Positions 1 to 7,462 of a stretch of DNA of 49,434 nucleotides are shown piece by piece. Source of the stretch: Streptomyces sp. A012304. GTDB taxonomy: Bacteria > Actinomycetota > Actinomycetes > Streptomycetales > Streptomycetaceae. The notes under the pieces were generated by a model that worked only from the letters and a program-made list of their open reading frames with translations, had not been told where the DNA came from and did no database searches. Both the position numbers and the translations under genes were made by a program. The first letter of the stretch is position 1. Every line of letters begins with the position of its first letter. The DNA lies in NCBI RefSeq assembly GCF_026008495.1, contig NZ_BQUN01000038.1, positions 1 through 49,434 on the forward strand, read 5' to 3'.

Positions 1-246
1 CGGCTCCTCCTGGAAACCGTCCCCACCCGACCCACCCCCGCCACCCCCTGGGGCTACTGGACCGAAGCCCAGCAAGACGACCACTGGAACACCCTCTGCG
101 AAGCCGTCGACACCCCCAACGCGAAACGGCCGGCCGTCCGCTGCACCGGATGCGGCCTCCCCCTCGACCGGACGTGGACCGCCCAAGGACACCGGCACCA
201 CGCCACCTGCACACCACGCCCCGCACACCACCAGGAGCAGACGTGA
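1..246 (+). CDS. C-terminal part of a small Cys/His-rich protein (5' end outside window)
   Basis: An open frame enters from the window edge and stops at TGA 244-246. About 81 residues are visible. The last 35 carry Cys-x2-Cys followed by His-His and another Cys (CTGCGLPLDRTW then HRHHATC), a likely zinc-binding knuckle. Its stop overlaps the GTG start of the methylase gene in a GTGA junction, so it is the upstream partner in the same operon. I do not recognise the family; many Streptomyces phages carry such small zinc-knuckle proteins of unknown role. Confidence 0.6.
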   Translation, partial: RLLLETVPTRPTPATPWGYWTEAQQDDHWNTLCEAVDTPNAKRPAVRCTGCGLPLDRTWTAQGHRHHATCTPRPAHHQEQT

Positions 247-1130
247 AGAGCCCCGTCCCGTACTTCGGCAGCAAGCAGCGCATCGCGCCGTGGATCGTGT
301 CGCTGCTGCCCGACCACGACCACTACGTCGAACCGTTCGCCGGCGGCCTGTCCGTGCTGCTGGAGAAGCGGCGGTCGCCGATGGAGACGGTTAACGATCT
401 CGACAGCGAACTGATGACGTTCTGGCGGATCCTCCGCGACCAGCCCGAGCAGCTGCTGCGCGCCTGCCTGCTCACCCCGCACTCCCGCGCCGAACTCGAA
501 GCCACCTGGGACCTGACGGACGACGACCTGGAGCTGGCCCGCCGCATCTGGTGCCGTCTCGCCCAGGGCCGCTCCGGGACGCTGCGGAACACGGGCTGGC
601 GCTACTACATCGACCCGGCCGGCTCGTCGACGTCGATGCCCGGCTACCTCGAGGCCTACGTCCTCCGGCTCGCCTCCGCTGCGGAGCGCCTGCGGGACGT
701 GTCCCTCGAGGCGTTGCCCGCCCTGGATCTGATCGCCAAGTACGGCAAGCAGCCCAAGGTGCTGCTCTACGTGGACCCGCCGTACTTGGGTTCGACCCGC
801 GGGTGGGGTCGGAACTACCGGCATGAGATGAAGACCGACGCCGAACACCGAGCGCTGGCGGCCGCCCTCGCCGACTGCCGGGCGGCGGTCGTCCTCTCCG
901 GCTACGACAGCCCGCTGTACACCGACCTCTACGACGGCTGGCACCGGTACGAGCGAGCCGCCACCACGGGCAACGCCAAGGCCGACAAGGGGCGCACGGA
1001 GGTGCTGTGGTCGAACGTCCGGCTCGGCGACCAGCTCGACCTGTTCGCCGACGACGTTCCCGCTGTCCTGCCCGCCCCGCGCCACGCACACCAACACCAC
1101 TGTCAGCAGCAAACACGGAGACACACATGA
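243..1130 (+). CDS. DNA adenine methyltransferase, D12/Dam class
   Basis: Predicted S-adenosylmethionine-dependent N6-adenine DNA methylase, 295 residues. The order of motifs is that of the D12 class: YFGSKQRIAPWI near residues 7-18 (motif X), VEPFAGGLSVLLEKR (motif I, cofactor pocket) and the catalytic VDPPY at about 177-181 (motif IV). The start is taken as GTG 243 because it overlaps the upstream stop and sits just before motif X; an ATG further upstream would only add a Pro/His/Arg-rich non-homologous tail. No restriction partner lies nearby, so it is an orphan phage methylase, probably protecting phage DNA or marking replicating DNA. The last 20 residues are low in complexity. Confidence 0.9.
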   Translation: MKSPVPYFGSKQRIAPWIVSLLPDHDHYVEPFAGGLSVLLEKRRSPMETVNDLDSELMTFWRILRDQPEQLLRACLLTPHSRAELEATWDLTDDDLELARRIWCRLAQGRSGTLRNTGWRYYIDPAGSSTSMPGYLEAYVLRLASAAERLRDVSLEALPALDLIAKYGKQPKVLLYVDPPYLGSTRGWGRNYRHEMKTDAEHRALAAALADCRAAVVLSGYDSPLYTDLYDGWHRYERAATTGNAKADKGRTEVLWSNVRLGDQLDLFADDVPAVLPAPRHAHQHHCQQQTRRHT

Positions 1131-1636
1131 CGCAGCAGAGCCGTCCCGCAATGACCATGCGAGAGATCCGCGAAAGCCTCGGCCACATCAAGCCCGGCAT
1201 TCCCGAGCCGACCGTTCAGCCCACCGGCTACGTCGTGTCCTGCCTGCCGGCTGGCCACGACGATCGTTGGACCTTCACCATCCAGGTCAAGTACACGGGC
1301 GACGGGCTTTTCGCCGTCCGCCACGGGATCCGCCAGTACGGCACCGACGGCACATGGTCCTACGAGCCGGACTTCGACGAGGACTACGACGCCGAGGCGG
1401 CATGGCTGAAGGAGCACCGGTTCGAACACGACGAGGCGCTGCGGCTGGCGAAGCAGCTCGCGCCAACGCTGACGTACCGGGGTCGGACGGTTGCTGACGT
1501 CCTCGCCGCTCCCGTCGAGGACGCCGCCGAGACGCACGTCGTCGCGGACGACAGCGACGACCCCGAGCACGTCGACGACTGCCCTGGCTGCGTCGCCGCT
1601 CCCGTTGGTGGCGAGGACACCAGGAGCAACCGATGA
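1127..1636 (+). CDS. Unknown phage protein, acidic C-terminus
   Basis: 169 residues starting at ATG 1127, which overlaps the methylase stop (ATGA). The middle section (residues about 30-90) is mixed alpha/beta with aromatic residues. The C-terminal 40 residues are acidic and contain one Cys-x2-Cys pair (DDCPGCVA). No known domain recognised. Its position in a chain of ATGA-coupled genes behind an orphan methylase suggests an early, non-structural phage gene. Confidence 0.7.
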   Translation: MTQQSRPAMTMREIRESLGHIKPGIPEPTVQPTGYVVSCLPAGHDDRWTFTIQVKYTGDGLFAVRHGIRQYGTDGTWSYEPDFDEDYDAEAAWLKEHRFEHDEALRLAKQLAPTLTYRGRTVADVLAAPVEDAAETHVVADDSDDPEHVDDCPGCVAAPVGGEDTRSNR

Positions 1637-1911
1637 CCGGGCGCTACGGCCGACGTCAGCCCGAGACCGCCGTCATCCACGGTGACGGAACCCGCCACTG
1701 CGCCTGGTGCGGCGACTACATCGACCCCATCGACTGGTGCCCCGACTGCACCCCGGAAGCCCCCTGCGCCACCCAGGGCGGCCCGCACCGGCGGCTCCGC
1801 AAGCGCTCGGACGCCGCCTACTGCGACCCCGGCTGCAAGTCCGCCGACCGCAGCGACCGCGAAGGCTCCGCCCGCCGCCGCCGCACCAACTGGGTGCAGC
1901 AGGCGCGATGA
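1633..1911 (+). CDS. Small Cys-rich (zinc-ribbon-like) protein
   Basis: 92 residues, start ATG 1633 overlapping the previous stop. Cysteines occur as CAWC, CPDC, a single Cys and a further pair (YCDPGC), the layout of a double zinc knuckle, followed by an Arg/Ser-rich basic tail (SARRRRTNW) suited to nucleic-acid contact. Function unknown; the basic tail suggests DNA or RNA binding. Confidence 0.7.
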   Translation: MTGRYGRRQPETAVIHGDGTRHCAWCGDYIDPIDWCPDCTPEAPCATQGGPHRRLRKRSDAAYCDPGCKSADRSDREGSARRRRTNWVQQAR

Positions 1912-1940
1912 CCAACGCCGCTGTCCTGCCCGCCCCGTGA
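1908..1940 (+). CDS. Ten-residue mini-ORF overlapping the upstream stop
   Basis: ATG 1908 lies in an ATGA overlap with the preceding gene and is followed by nine codons and TGA (MTNAAVLPAP). It contains the second copy of a 19-base repeat also found at 1061-1079. It could be a leader peptide that hands ribosomes to the gene at 2008, or simply a chance frame in a duplicated junction. Confidence 0.25.
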   Translation: MTNAAVLPAP

Positions 1941-2007
1941 CCACGCGCACAGCCGGCTGTCAGTGCCACCCCCTACCGTCCCAACCCACCACAAACCAGG
2001 AGAAACC

Positions 2008-2601
2008 ATGACCAAGCAGCTCCCGCACGACGAGTACATCGCCGCCGTTGCTGACGCCCTCACCGCTGCCGGCCTCCACCCGGCGGACGCGTTCACCGAC
2101 GACTCCGACACCAGCGGCAGCCACTTCTACCTCCGCGCCGTCATCACCCTCGACGACTCCTCCGGCATCCCCGCCACGCGCTGGCGCCACGGGCTGATCC
2201 TCATCTGGGAGTGGCACACCGGTATCGAGGCCGCCGACGGAGAGCCGGAGCGCGGCCCGTCCTGGGAATGGGCTCGCCTCGTCGACGAGCACGGCCAGTG
2301 CGGCGAGCGGGAAGCGCTGACGGCGATCGGTTACGCGTCGCCGGCCTACGTCGTGGAGAGCGTCCGCGCGCTCATCGAGCGCCGCAACCAGTCCACGCCT
2401 GCCGAGCGGTGGGAGCGGGCCGACGGGCTGGACGCCGCCTGCGAGGCGTGGGGCATTGAGGAGACCTCGGAGCGCCCGGAGAAGTGCCCCGAGTGCGGGG
2501 CCACCCGCTTCGACTTCGCGCCGAACCACTGCGACGGGATCAGCCAAGGCCACGCCTGGCTGTGCACCGGCTGCAAGTGGGGCCAGTGGCTCACCGCGTG
2601 A
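2008..2601 (+). CDS. Unknown phage protein with C-terminal zinc ribbon
   Basis: 197 residues. Start ATG 2008 is preceded by AGGAGA at 5-base spacing. Residues about 1-150 are a Trp/Glu-rich alpha/beta domain not recognised; residues about 160-197 form a zinc ribbon, CPECGATRF then CTGCKWGQW. The hairpin at 2614-2646 follows directly, so it may end a transcript segment. Function unknown. Confidence 0.7.
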   Translation: MTKQLPHDEYIAAVADALTAAGLHPADAFTDDSDTSGSHFYLRAVITLDDSSGIPATRWRHGLILIWEWHTGIEAADGEPERGPSWEWARLVDEHGQCGEREALTAIGYASPAYVVESVRALIERRNQSTPAERWERADGLDAACEAWGIEETSERPEKCPECGATRFDFAPNHCDGISQGHAWLCTGCKWGQWLTA

Positions 2602-2613
2602 CCACGCACGACA

Positions 2614-2646
2614 CCGGCCGCCCCGGGCGGAATCCGGGGCGGCCGG
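2614..2646 (+). terminator. Perfect 13-bp hairpin between two genes
   Basis: Bases 2614-2626 pair perfectly with 2634-2646 around a 7-base loop. There is no T run, as is usual in Streptomyces. It is either a factor-independent terminator or an mRNA processing/stability hairpin inside the early operon. Confidence 0.65.
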
Positions 2647-2681
2647 CACCCCGCATCGTCCCACGACCTGAACGGAACCCC

Positions 2682-3269
2682 ATGACCACCGAACCGATCC
2701 GTGCCCCCTGGACGGCCGACCAGGCAACCGCCCTCAACGCCTTCCAGCACTACGGCCGCATGCACCCGTTCACCTGCGGGGCACTCCACGAGTCCGGCCA
2801 GTCGCCGATCCTGGTGGCCACGCACTCGGGCTGGACATGCCCCGACCCGCAGTGCACGTTCCGGCAGGACTGGGCGCACGCGTTCATGATCGAGCGAGGC
2901 GCCGCCGCCGTGCCTGCCCCGCCGCCCGCAGACCGGGCCGCCTTGCTGGCCGAGGCGATCGCCCGCGTGGAGGACCCGGAGGAGCGCGCCAAGACCACAA
3001 CCGGGCTCGGTCTGGGCTGGGAGGCCGCGCGGGACGTGCTGCGCCGGATGGCCGCCGAGGAACAGCCCGCCGAGACGCTGTGCCGCTGCGGGCACGGCAG
3101 GGACCGCCACGCCCCCGACGTCTACGGCACCGGCACGTGCGCCGACTGCCCCGGCGACGAGGAGCGGTCCTGGCGGCACCCCTACACCCCCACCGAACGG
3201 CCCGCCGTCGGGGAGCAGCCCGCCGTGCCTGCCGAGACACACACCACCGAGACCCCCGCGACGGAGTGA
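2682..3269 (+). CDS. Unknown phage protein with two Cys clusters
   Basis: 195 residues from ATG 2682. Residues about 35-65 contain FTCGALH and WTCPDPQCTF, and residues about 125-150 contain LCRCGHG and CADCPGD, two potential zinc sites. Helical, Ala/Glu-rich stretch between them. The tail is Pro/Thr/Glu-rich and probably disordered. No family recognised. It lies between two strong hairpins, 2614-2646 and 3283-3329. Confidence 0.65.
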   Translation: MTTEPIRAPWTADQATALNAFQHYGRMHPFTCGALHESGQSPILVATHSGWTCPDPQCTFRQDWAHAFMIERGAAAVPAPPPADRAALLAEAIARVEDPEERAKTTTGLGLGWEAARDVLRRMAAEEQPAETLCRCGHGRDRHAPDVYGTGTCADCPGDEERSWRHPYTPTERPAVGEQPAVPAETHTTETPATE

Positions 3270-3282
3270 CCGTCGCATAGCC

Positions 3283-3329
3283 CACGGCGGGGCGTGACGG
3301 CCCCACAGACGCCCGAACACCCCGCCGTG
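3283..3329 (+). terminator. 10-bp hairpin after the early gene block
   Basis: Bases 3283-3292 pair perfectly with 3320-3329. The 27-base loop holds a second possible stem (GGCGT with ACGCC) that competes with the outer one. It lies 14 bases after a stop codon and 90 bases before the next start, a reasonable terminator position. Confidence 0.5.
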
Positions 3330-3418
3330 CGGCTCTCGCGACGCCGGAACACTTCCCAGAGCCTCACAGAGGCGCTCAGCGCGCCGCCCCCACAAACCTG
3401 ACACAACCGGAGCAACCC

Positions 3419-3856
3419 GTGACAAACCCCTACCGGATCCTTGTCACCGGCAGCCGCGACTGGAACGACCGAGCCGCCGTCGACGACGTCCTCACCGCCC
3501 TCGCCGCTGCCAACACCTTCCACAACCGAACCACCGTCATCGTCCACGGCGCGTGCCCCACCGGCGCCGACGCCATGGCCGACGACTGGGCGCGCTGGCA
3601 CGCCGCCCGCTCGCCGCTGATCGAGCTCGAACGACACCGCGCGAACTGGCGGCCGGGCGGGAAGCTCGACCGCTCCGCCGGGTTCCGCCGCAACACCGAG
3701 ATGGTCCAGCTCGGCGCCGACGTGGTGCTCGCCTTCATCAGCCCCTGCACCAAGCCGAACTGCCGCCAGCCGAAGCCCCACGGCTCCCACGGCGCGACGC
3801 ACTGCGCCGACCTTGCCGAGCAGGCCGGGATCCCCGTCCGCAGGTGGACCGCATGA
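3419..3856 (+). CDS. SLOG-family (DUF2493-like, YspA-type) protein
   Basis: 145 residues from GTG 3419. The N-terminus YRILVTGSRDWND, the glycine motif VHGACPTGADAMADDW and the following AGFRRNTEMV are the hallmarks of the SLOG Rossmannoid fold shared with LOG/DprA/YpsA-related proteins, which bind nucleotides or nucleotide-like ligands. A C-terminal Cys/His cluster (about residues 110-130) may bind metal. Such proteins are common in actinophages, and some SLOG families sense nucleotides in conflict systems; the role here is unknown. Confidence 0.8.
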   Translation: MTNPYRILVTGSRDWNDRAAVDDVLTALAAANTFHNRTTVIVHGACPTGADAMADDWARWHAARSPLIELERHRANWRPGGKLDRSAGFRRNTEMVQLGADVVLAFISPCTKPNCRQPKPHGSHGATHCADLAEQAGIPVRRWTA

Positions 3857-3957
3857 CCCTCGCCGTCACGGCCGGGACCGTCGCCGGCCTCGTCTGCCCC
3901 GGCCTCAGCCTCACCGCCGCACTCGCACTCACCGCCTACGCCTGGAGGAACCGATGA
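3853..3957 (+). CDS. 34-residue membrane peptide
   Basis: ATG 3853 overlaps the SLOG stop, and the frame ends in the ATGA of the next gene. Almost the whole peptide is one hydrophobic helix (residues about 3-28) with a short basic end WRNR. Double translational coupling supports it as a real gene. Function unknown. Confidence 0.5.
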   Translation: MTLAVTAGTVAGLVCPGLSLTAALALTAYAWRNR

Positions 3958-4277
3958 CCCCCGCCGACGAACTCAGGGCCGCAGCTGAGAAGCTGCGCCC
4001 GCTCGCCGAGACCGCGCAGCACGACCTGGAGACCGCCGACTACTGGAAGCCCTACACCTCCGACGCCTGGGCGCACGGATTCATCAACGGCTTCGGCGGC
4101 CCCAGCTCCGACTACGCCGCCGTCCTGCCACCAGCCGTCGGCCTCGCCCTCGCCGACTGGCTGGACATCGCCGCCGAGTACGCCGAGCGCTGGCCGCCGG
4201 ACGCGCAGACGAACAGCCCCTTCCGTGCCGGAGCCCTCGCCGTCGCCCGCGCCATCAACGGCGGAGGCCAGCCGTGA
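3954..4277 (+). CDS. Unknown helical phage protein
   Basis: 107 residues from ATG 3954 (ATGA overlap). It starts with PADELRAAAEKLRPLA and has a middle motif with paired Trp residues, ending LALADWLDIAAEYAER and a helix of Ala residues. Proteins of this build are frequent in Streptomyces phage early regions and have no known role. Coupled to both neighbours. Confidence 0.7.
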   Translation: MTPADELRAAAEKLRPLAETAQHDLETADYWKPYTSDAWAHGFINGFGGPSSDYAAVLPPAVGLALADWLDIAAEYAERWPPDAQTNSPFRAGALAVARAINGGGQP

Positions 4278-4627
4278 CCGGACCGGCCGTCCGCGCCGAA
4301 TGCCCCGGCTGCGGACAGCCCAGACTCGTCACCGTCGCCGGGGTCTTCGGCCGCCACCGCAAAGACGGCACTACCTGTTCCGGCGCCGGACAGCCCGCAA
4401 CAGGCGTCACCCCACCCGCATCCCGGCGCGGAACCACCGGCCTCACCGGACCCCCGCCGCCCGACGAGCCAGCCGCCGGACGCTCCTGCGACGCAGGCCA
4501 CTGCAACCGGCCGTCCATCGGCTGGCGCCTGTACCGGGGCTGGCGCGAATGGCTCCCCGTCTGCGGCCTCCATATGGAAGGGCCCGCAGGACGCACCCGC
4601 ATCTACGACCCCGAGGAGCAGCGATGA
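4274..4627 (+). CDS. Unknown protein with N-terminal zinc-knuckle and Pro-rich linker
   Basis: 117 residues from GTG 4274 (GTGA overlap). ECPGCGQPRLV near residues 9-19 plus a later Cys suggest a zinc site. A Pro/Thr/Gly linker (about 45-75) leads to a second part with two more Cys. No family recognised. Confidence 0.65.
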   Translation: MTGPAVRAECPGCGQPRLVTVAGVFGRHRKDGTTCSGAGQPATGVTPPASRRGTTGLTGPPPPDEPAAGRSCDAGHCNRPSIGWRLYRGWREWLPVCGLHMEGPAGRTRIYDPEEQR

Positions 4628-4791
4628 CCGCGCCGACGTGCGGCGTCCCGCACTACGACTACCCCGAGTCCGTGTGCACCGAGCCCGCAGGCCACTACCA
4701 GCGGGAGAGGGATCCGCATGCCGGGCCGCTCATCATCGACGGCCGCGAGTGCGGCGGTGTTGCTTGGGATGAACCGGAGCACCCGCGGTGA
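4624..4791 (+). CDS. Small unknown protein (55 aa)
   Basis: ATG 4624 overlaps the previous stop (ATGA), and the frame ends in a GTGA overlap with the next gene. The peptide has CGVPHYDYPESVC and a His-containing middle, typical of small phage proteins that may bind metal. Function unknown. Confidence 0.55.
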   Translation: MTAPTCGVPHYDYPESVCTEPAGHYQRERDPHAGPLIIDGRECGGVAWDEPEHPR

Positions 4792-4961
4792 CCGGGCCGA
4801 GCAGCTCGCCCCGCGGCGAGCACACGCCGAAGCCGGGCGTCACGTGGGACACCGTCCTCGCCCGCACCGAGACCGTCGTCGACGACACCGCACCCGACCC
4901 CCGCCCGAACCGGGCCACCCGACGCGCCCTCAAACGCGCAGCACGGAAGAAGCAGCGATGA
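4788..4961 (+). CDS. Small unknown protein with basic C-terminus (57 aa)
   Basis: GTG 4788 overlaps the upstream stop, and the reading frame ends at TGA 4959-4961 inside the ATGA of the next gene. The C-terminal third is strongly basic (RRALKRAARKKQR) and the N-terminal part polar. Both couplings make it credible despite its length. Possibly a nucleic-acid-binding accessory protein. Confidence 0.55.
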   Translation: MTGPSSSPRGEHTPKPGVTWDTVLARTETVVDDTAPDPRPNRATRRALKRAARKKQR

Positions 4962-5605
4962 CCGACCAGACCCCCGCGCACGGCTGCACCATCGACGGCC
5001 AGCCCGCCATGCCCATCCGAGTCGACGAGTACAACCAGCTCATCGCCGACCTCGCCGCGCTTCGTGCCGTGGCGCGCGGCTACTGCCCGGCCTGCGGACG
5101 CGGCGACGCCGCACCCACCGCCGACGACTGGGAACAGCAGCGGCAACGCGCCGACCGCGCCGAGGGCGAGTGCGAGCACCTCCGCGCCCGCCTCGGCAGC
5201 ACCATCGCATCCATCCGGCTCCTGAAGATCTACGCGGACGGCCTCGACCACGGTCGTCAGGTCGACGCAGCTAACGTCGCCCGCCGCATCCGCCGCATCG
5301 TGGCCGGGCTCGATGACCGACAGCCGGACAACCAGCTCACGGCCGCACTCCGCCCCACGGGCGGCCCGGCAGCGACCCAAGCGACCGAGACCGAGACCAC
5401 CGCCCGCGTCTTCGCCGCGCTCCACCGGTCCGCCGAGCAGGACGTCAGCCGCGTCATCGACCTGTACGAACGCTGGGTGAAGGCCGGACCGCCGCCGCTC
5501 GGCACCTCGGTGTCCCGCTGGTGGGACGCCCGCCTCATCGAGCTGCACGACGCGATCGCACCGCCCGAGCCGCAACCCAGCACCGACCAGACGAAGGAGT
5601 CCTGA
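4958..5605 (+). CDS. Unknown coiled-coil phage protein
   Basis: 215 residues from ATG 4958 (ATGA overlap). A Cys-x2-Cys (YCPACGRGD) near residue 45 is followed by a Glu/Arg-rich helix (about 60-85) likely to form a coiled coil, then helical segments ending DLYERWVKAGPPPLG. No known domain. End of the tightly coupled early chain. Confidence 0.65.
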   Translation: MTDQTPAHGCTIDGQPAMPIRVDEYNQLIADLAALRAVARGYCPACGRGDAAPTADDWEQQRQRADRAEGECEHLRARLGSTIASIRLLKIYADGLDHGRQVDAANVARRIRRIVAGLDDRQPDNQLTAALRPTGGPAATQATETETTARVFAALHRSAEQDVSRVIDLYERWVKAGPPPLGTSVSRWWDARLIELHDAIAPPEPQPSTDQTKES

Positions 5606-5607
5606 CC

Positions 5608-5826
5608 ATGGGATGGGGATCCGCCTACAGTCTCTTCAACACCGTCGCCGACGCTCTGATCGAGGCCGAAGCCTCCGACGAGATCAAGGAACGCGCCCTC
5701 ACGAAGGTGATCGCCCGGCTGCAGGAAGACGACTGGGACACCGAGCTCGACTCGCTGCAGTCCTACCTCGACGACCCGGCCATCGTCCGCGCCTTCGCCA
5801 ACAACGACATCGTCTGGCCCGAGTAG
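5608..5826 (+). CDS. Small acidic helical protein (72 aa)
   Basis: ATG 5608 lies three bases after the previous stop, with AAGGAG 9 bases upstream of the start. The peptide is acidic and helical (DALIEAEASDEIKERAL, ARLQEDDWDTELDSLQ), with no cysteines or membrane segment. Function unknown. It is the last gene before the 480-base gap. Confidence 0.65.
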   Translation: MGWGSAYSLFNTVADALIEAEASDEIKERALTKVIARLQEDDWDTELDSLQSYLDDPAIVRAFANNDIVWPE

Positions 5827-6310
5827 GCATGGCATCCTGAGAGCGGCAACGTCCGTCTGCCCTGGGAAACCTTGGCACCCGAGAAGTCGTCGGCGTACAG
5901 CCGGACGGGCCACGCTCGGCGCCCGGCGATGGGTTCGAAGAGATCTCCCTCGCGGGCTCCACCAGGTGGTCGCGATGCGCGCAGCGACCGGGCGACGAGC
6001 ACCGCCTGCCGGGACAAGTCGGAACCAGGGAACTGGATCCCTCCCGCCATCGAGCGGGTTGTGGCCCCCGGAGACCAGCGCCCGCCCCCGTGAGCAACAG
6101 ACAGGGGCGGGCGCTCGCACGTTCCCAGACATGAGGACGGCCCGCCAGCATGTACCCCTACAGCTGACGGGCCAGCGCCTCCTAGGGCGCCCCTCGCGGG
6201 ACACCAGCGACGGTACGCCCCCACCGGTCAGACCGAAAGATGTCGGCCCCATTGACCTGAAACCGCCACAGGCGCAGCCTGAACCCCCAACCATCAGAAG
6301 GGGGCACCTC
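5827..6310 (+). other. 484-base region without a convincing gene
   Basis: Open frames exist on both strands, but none has a ribosome site, a sensible start or protein-like composition. The only clear element is the terminator hairpin at 6077-6115. A weaker hairpin (6139-6149 with 6163-6173, one mismatch) follows it. The 245 bases before the hairpin are unexplained and could encode a structured RNA. Confidence 0.5.
6077..6115 (+). terminator. 12-bp perfect terminator hairpin
   Basis: Bases 6077-6088 pair with 6104-6115 without mismatch around a 15-base loop. It probably ends the early operon of 1-5826 or an RNA from the gap. Confidence 0.7.
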
Positions 6311-6490
6311 ATGACAGACGCGCCCGAAGACCACCGCGTCATCTCCCGTGACCTCCCCGACGGAGGCCGCATCATCGCCGTCGTCAAAACCGGCCGCACC
6401 CCCGACGAACCCAGCGACGACGAGATCCTCGACAGCATGATCGAACGGAGCCGCAACCGTCGGCACCTCCACGCGGTCGACGACGAATAG
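6311..6490 (+). CDS. Small acidic unknown protein (59 aa)
   Basis: ATG 6311 follows GGGGG at a suitable distance. The peptide runs from an acidic start through DLPDGGRIIAVVKTG to a basic/acidic helix DSMIERSRNRRHLHAVDDE. Convergent with the leftward gene at 6493, two bases away. Unknown function. Confidence 0.5.
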   Translation: MTDAPEDHRVISRDLPDGGRIIAVVKTGRTPDEPSDDEILDSMIERSRNRRHLHAVDDE

Positions 6491-6492
6491 GG

Positions 6493-6690
6493 TCAGTGCA
6501 CCCAGCTGTCCGGTCCGCCGCCCCGCCACACGATCCACGCCGCGCCGGCCACGTCCACGCCGGGCAGGCCGGCCTCCGCGAGCAGCGTGGCGATCCCGGC
6601 CACCTCGAAGGCACGGCCGAGGAGCCGTCCGTCGGCGCGGACGCCACGCCCGCCTTCCTCATCCGGCGGGTACACCGTCACATCGGCCAT
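6493..6690 (-). CDS. Small unknown phage protein (65 aa)
   Basis: Leftward frame starting at ATG 6690, beginning ADVTVYPPDEEGGRGVRADG, with a C-terminal motif WRGGGPDSW. The beta-rich start and Trp/Gly-rich end look like a conserved small family seen in Streptomyces phages and plasmids, of unknown role. I preferred this start to one 17 codons upstream because the conserved-looking part begins here. Confidence 0.6.
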   Translation of the reverse strand: MADVTVYPPDEEGGRGVRADGRLLGRAFEVAGIATLLAEAGLPGVDVAGAAWIVWRGGGPDSWVH

Positions 6691-6854
6691 ACCGGCAGAG
6701 TGCCGCACCCCACTGACAGCCGCCCCGTCCGCGTCACCCATCCGGGCGGCTTGACAGGCGTCCTACCGTGGGATTGCTGCACCGGTGCTACCGCTGCTCG
6801 TACCGGTGGAGCGCTACTCACCCGCCCGATGGACAGCGCCGCCGGGCACGGCAA

Positions 6855-6880
6855 AGGCCCCGACCACACGGTCGGGGCCT
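6855..6880 (-). terminator. 11-bp terminator hairpin with ACAC loop
   Basis: Bases 6855-6865 pair perfectly with 6870-6880. It lies 16 bases beyond the stop of the leftward HTH gene, which it probably terminates. Confidence 0.75.
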
Positions 6881-6895
6881 CGCTGCGTGTCGGGG

Positions 6896-7321
6896 CTACT
6901 CGGCGGTTTTCTGCTGCTCCTGCCACTGGACCCGCAGATCCCGTAGTTCTTCGCAGATTCCGTCGTACACGGCACGCGCCTGGTTCAGCGCCTTGCGTGC
7001 GTCCGCCGCGTCCGCTTCAAGGCGACGGCGTCGATCCTCGTACTCCTCATGGGTCATGGGCGTAGCTCCTTGCTGCTGTGGCCTTGGGGGGAGGTCGGTC
7101 CGCTTGCCCTGCTGCTTGGGGTTCGCCTCGAACCAGGCGGCAACCTCGTCAGCTCGGAAGCGCAGCTTCGTCTTCTCCGTGCCTTCCACCGGAGCGGGCT
7201 GCGGGAAGGTGCCGCTGCGCCGGTAGCTGTGCACGGTCGTCCGGCTGACGCCGTACTCCGCCGCGATCTCGCTGATGGTGATCAATCGCGGACTCCCCTC
7301 GCGCTCAGGGTTTTTGGGCAC
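6896..7321 (-). CDS. Helix-turn-helix DNA-binding protein (MerR/excisionase-like) with coiled-coil tail
   Basis: 141 residues from GTG 7321, chosen because GAGGGAGGA lies 8 bases upstream. Residues about 10-60 read LITISEIAAEYGVSRTTVHS, then a charged wing ending FRADEVAAWFEANP, the pattern of HTH_17/excisionase-type winged helices. After a Gln/Pro linker comes an Arg/Glu coiled coil (EDRRRRLEADAADARK). Its leader contains the dyad at 7337-7364, suggesting autoregulation. It could be a repressor of the transfer module or a directionality factor. Confidence 0.75.
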   Translation of the reverse strand: MPKNPEREGSPRLITISEIAAEYGVSRTTVHSYRRSGTFPQPAPVEGTEKTKLRFRADEVAAWFEANPKQQGKRTDLPPRPQQQGATPMTHEEYEDRRRRLEADAADARKALNQARAVYDGICEELRDLRVQWQEQQKTAE

Positions 7322-7336
7322 GGCTACATCCTCCCT

Positions 7337-7364
7337 CAACTTCTTGACATCTGTCCAGAAGTTG
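7337..7364. promoter_or_regulatory. 28-bp operator dyad in the HTH/transfer-module divergent region
   Basis: CAACTTCT (7337-7344) is mirrored perfectly by AGAAGTTG (7357-7364), and inside it GACA is mirrored by TGTC, giving 24 of 28 symmetric positions. A TTGACA at 7344-7349 on the + strand lies within it. It sits right beside the HTH gene's ribosome site and about 100 bases before the rightward transfer genes, so one protein bound here could control both directions. Confidence 0.6.
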
Positions 7365-7462
7365 GCCACTGTGGAACGGCACCAACAAGTCGGCCCCGGT
7401 CGGTGTGTGAGAGCCCGACCGGGGCCAGCCATCCACCTGCCGTGAACAGGAGAGACAGCCGC

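Noticed and set aside
5930..5945. GGGTTCGAAGAG resembling a tRNA T-loop
   Set aside because: The flanking bases cannot form the T stem and no acceptor or anticodon arm is found. The similar TGGTTCGAAAAG at 47128-47139 fails the same test.
6751..6770. TTGACA followed by TACCGT as a promoter
   Set aside because: The two boxes are only 7 bases apart, and no rightward gene follows before the terminator at 6855.
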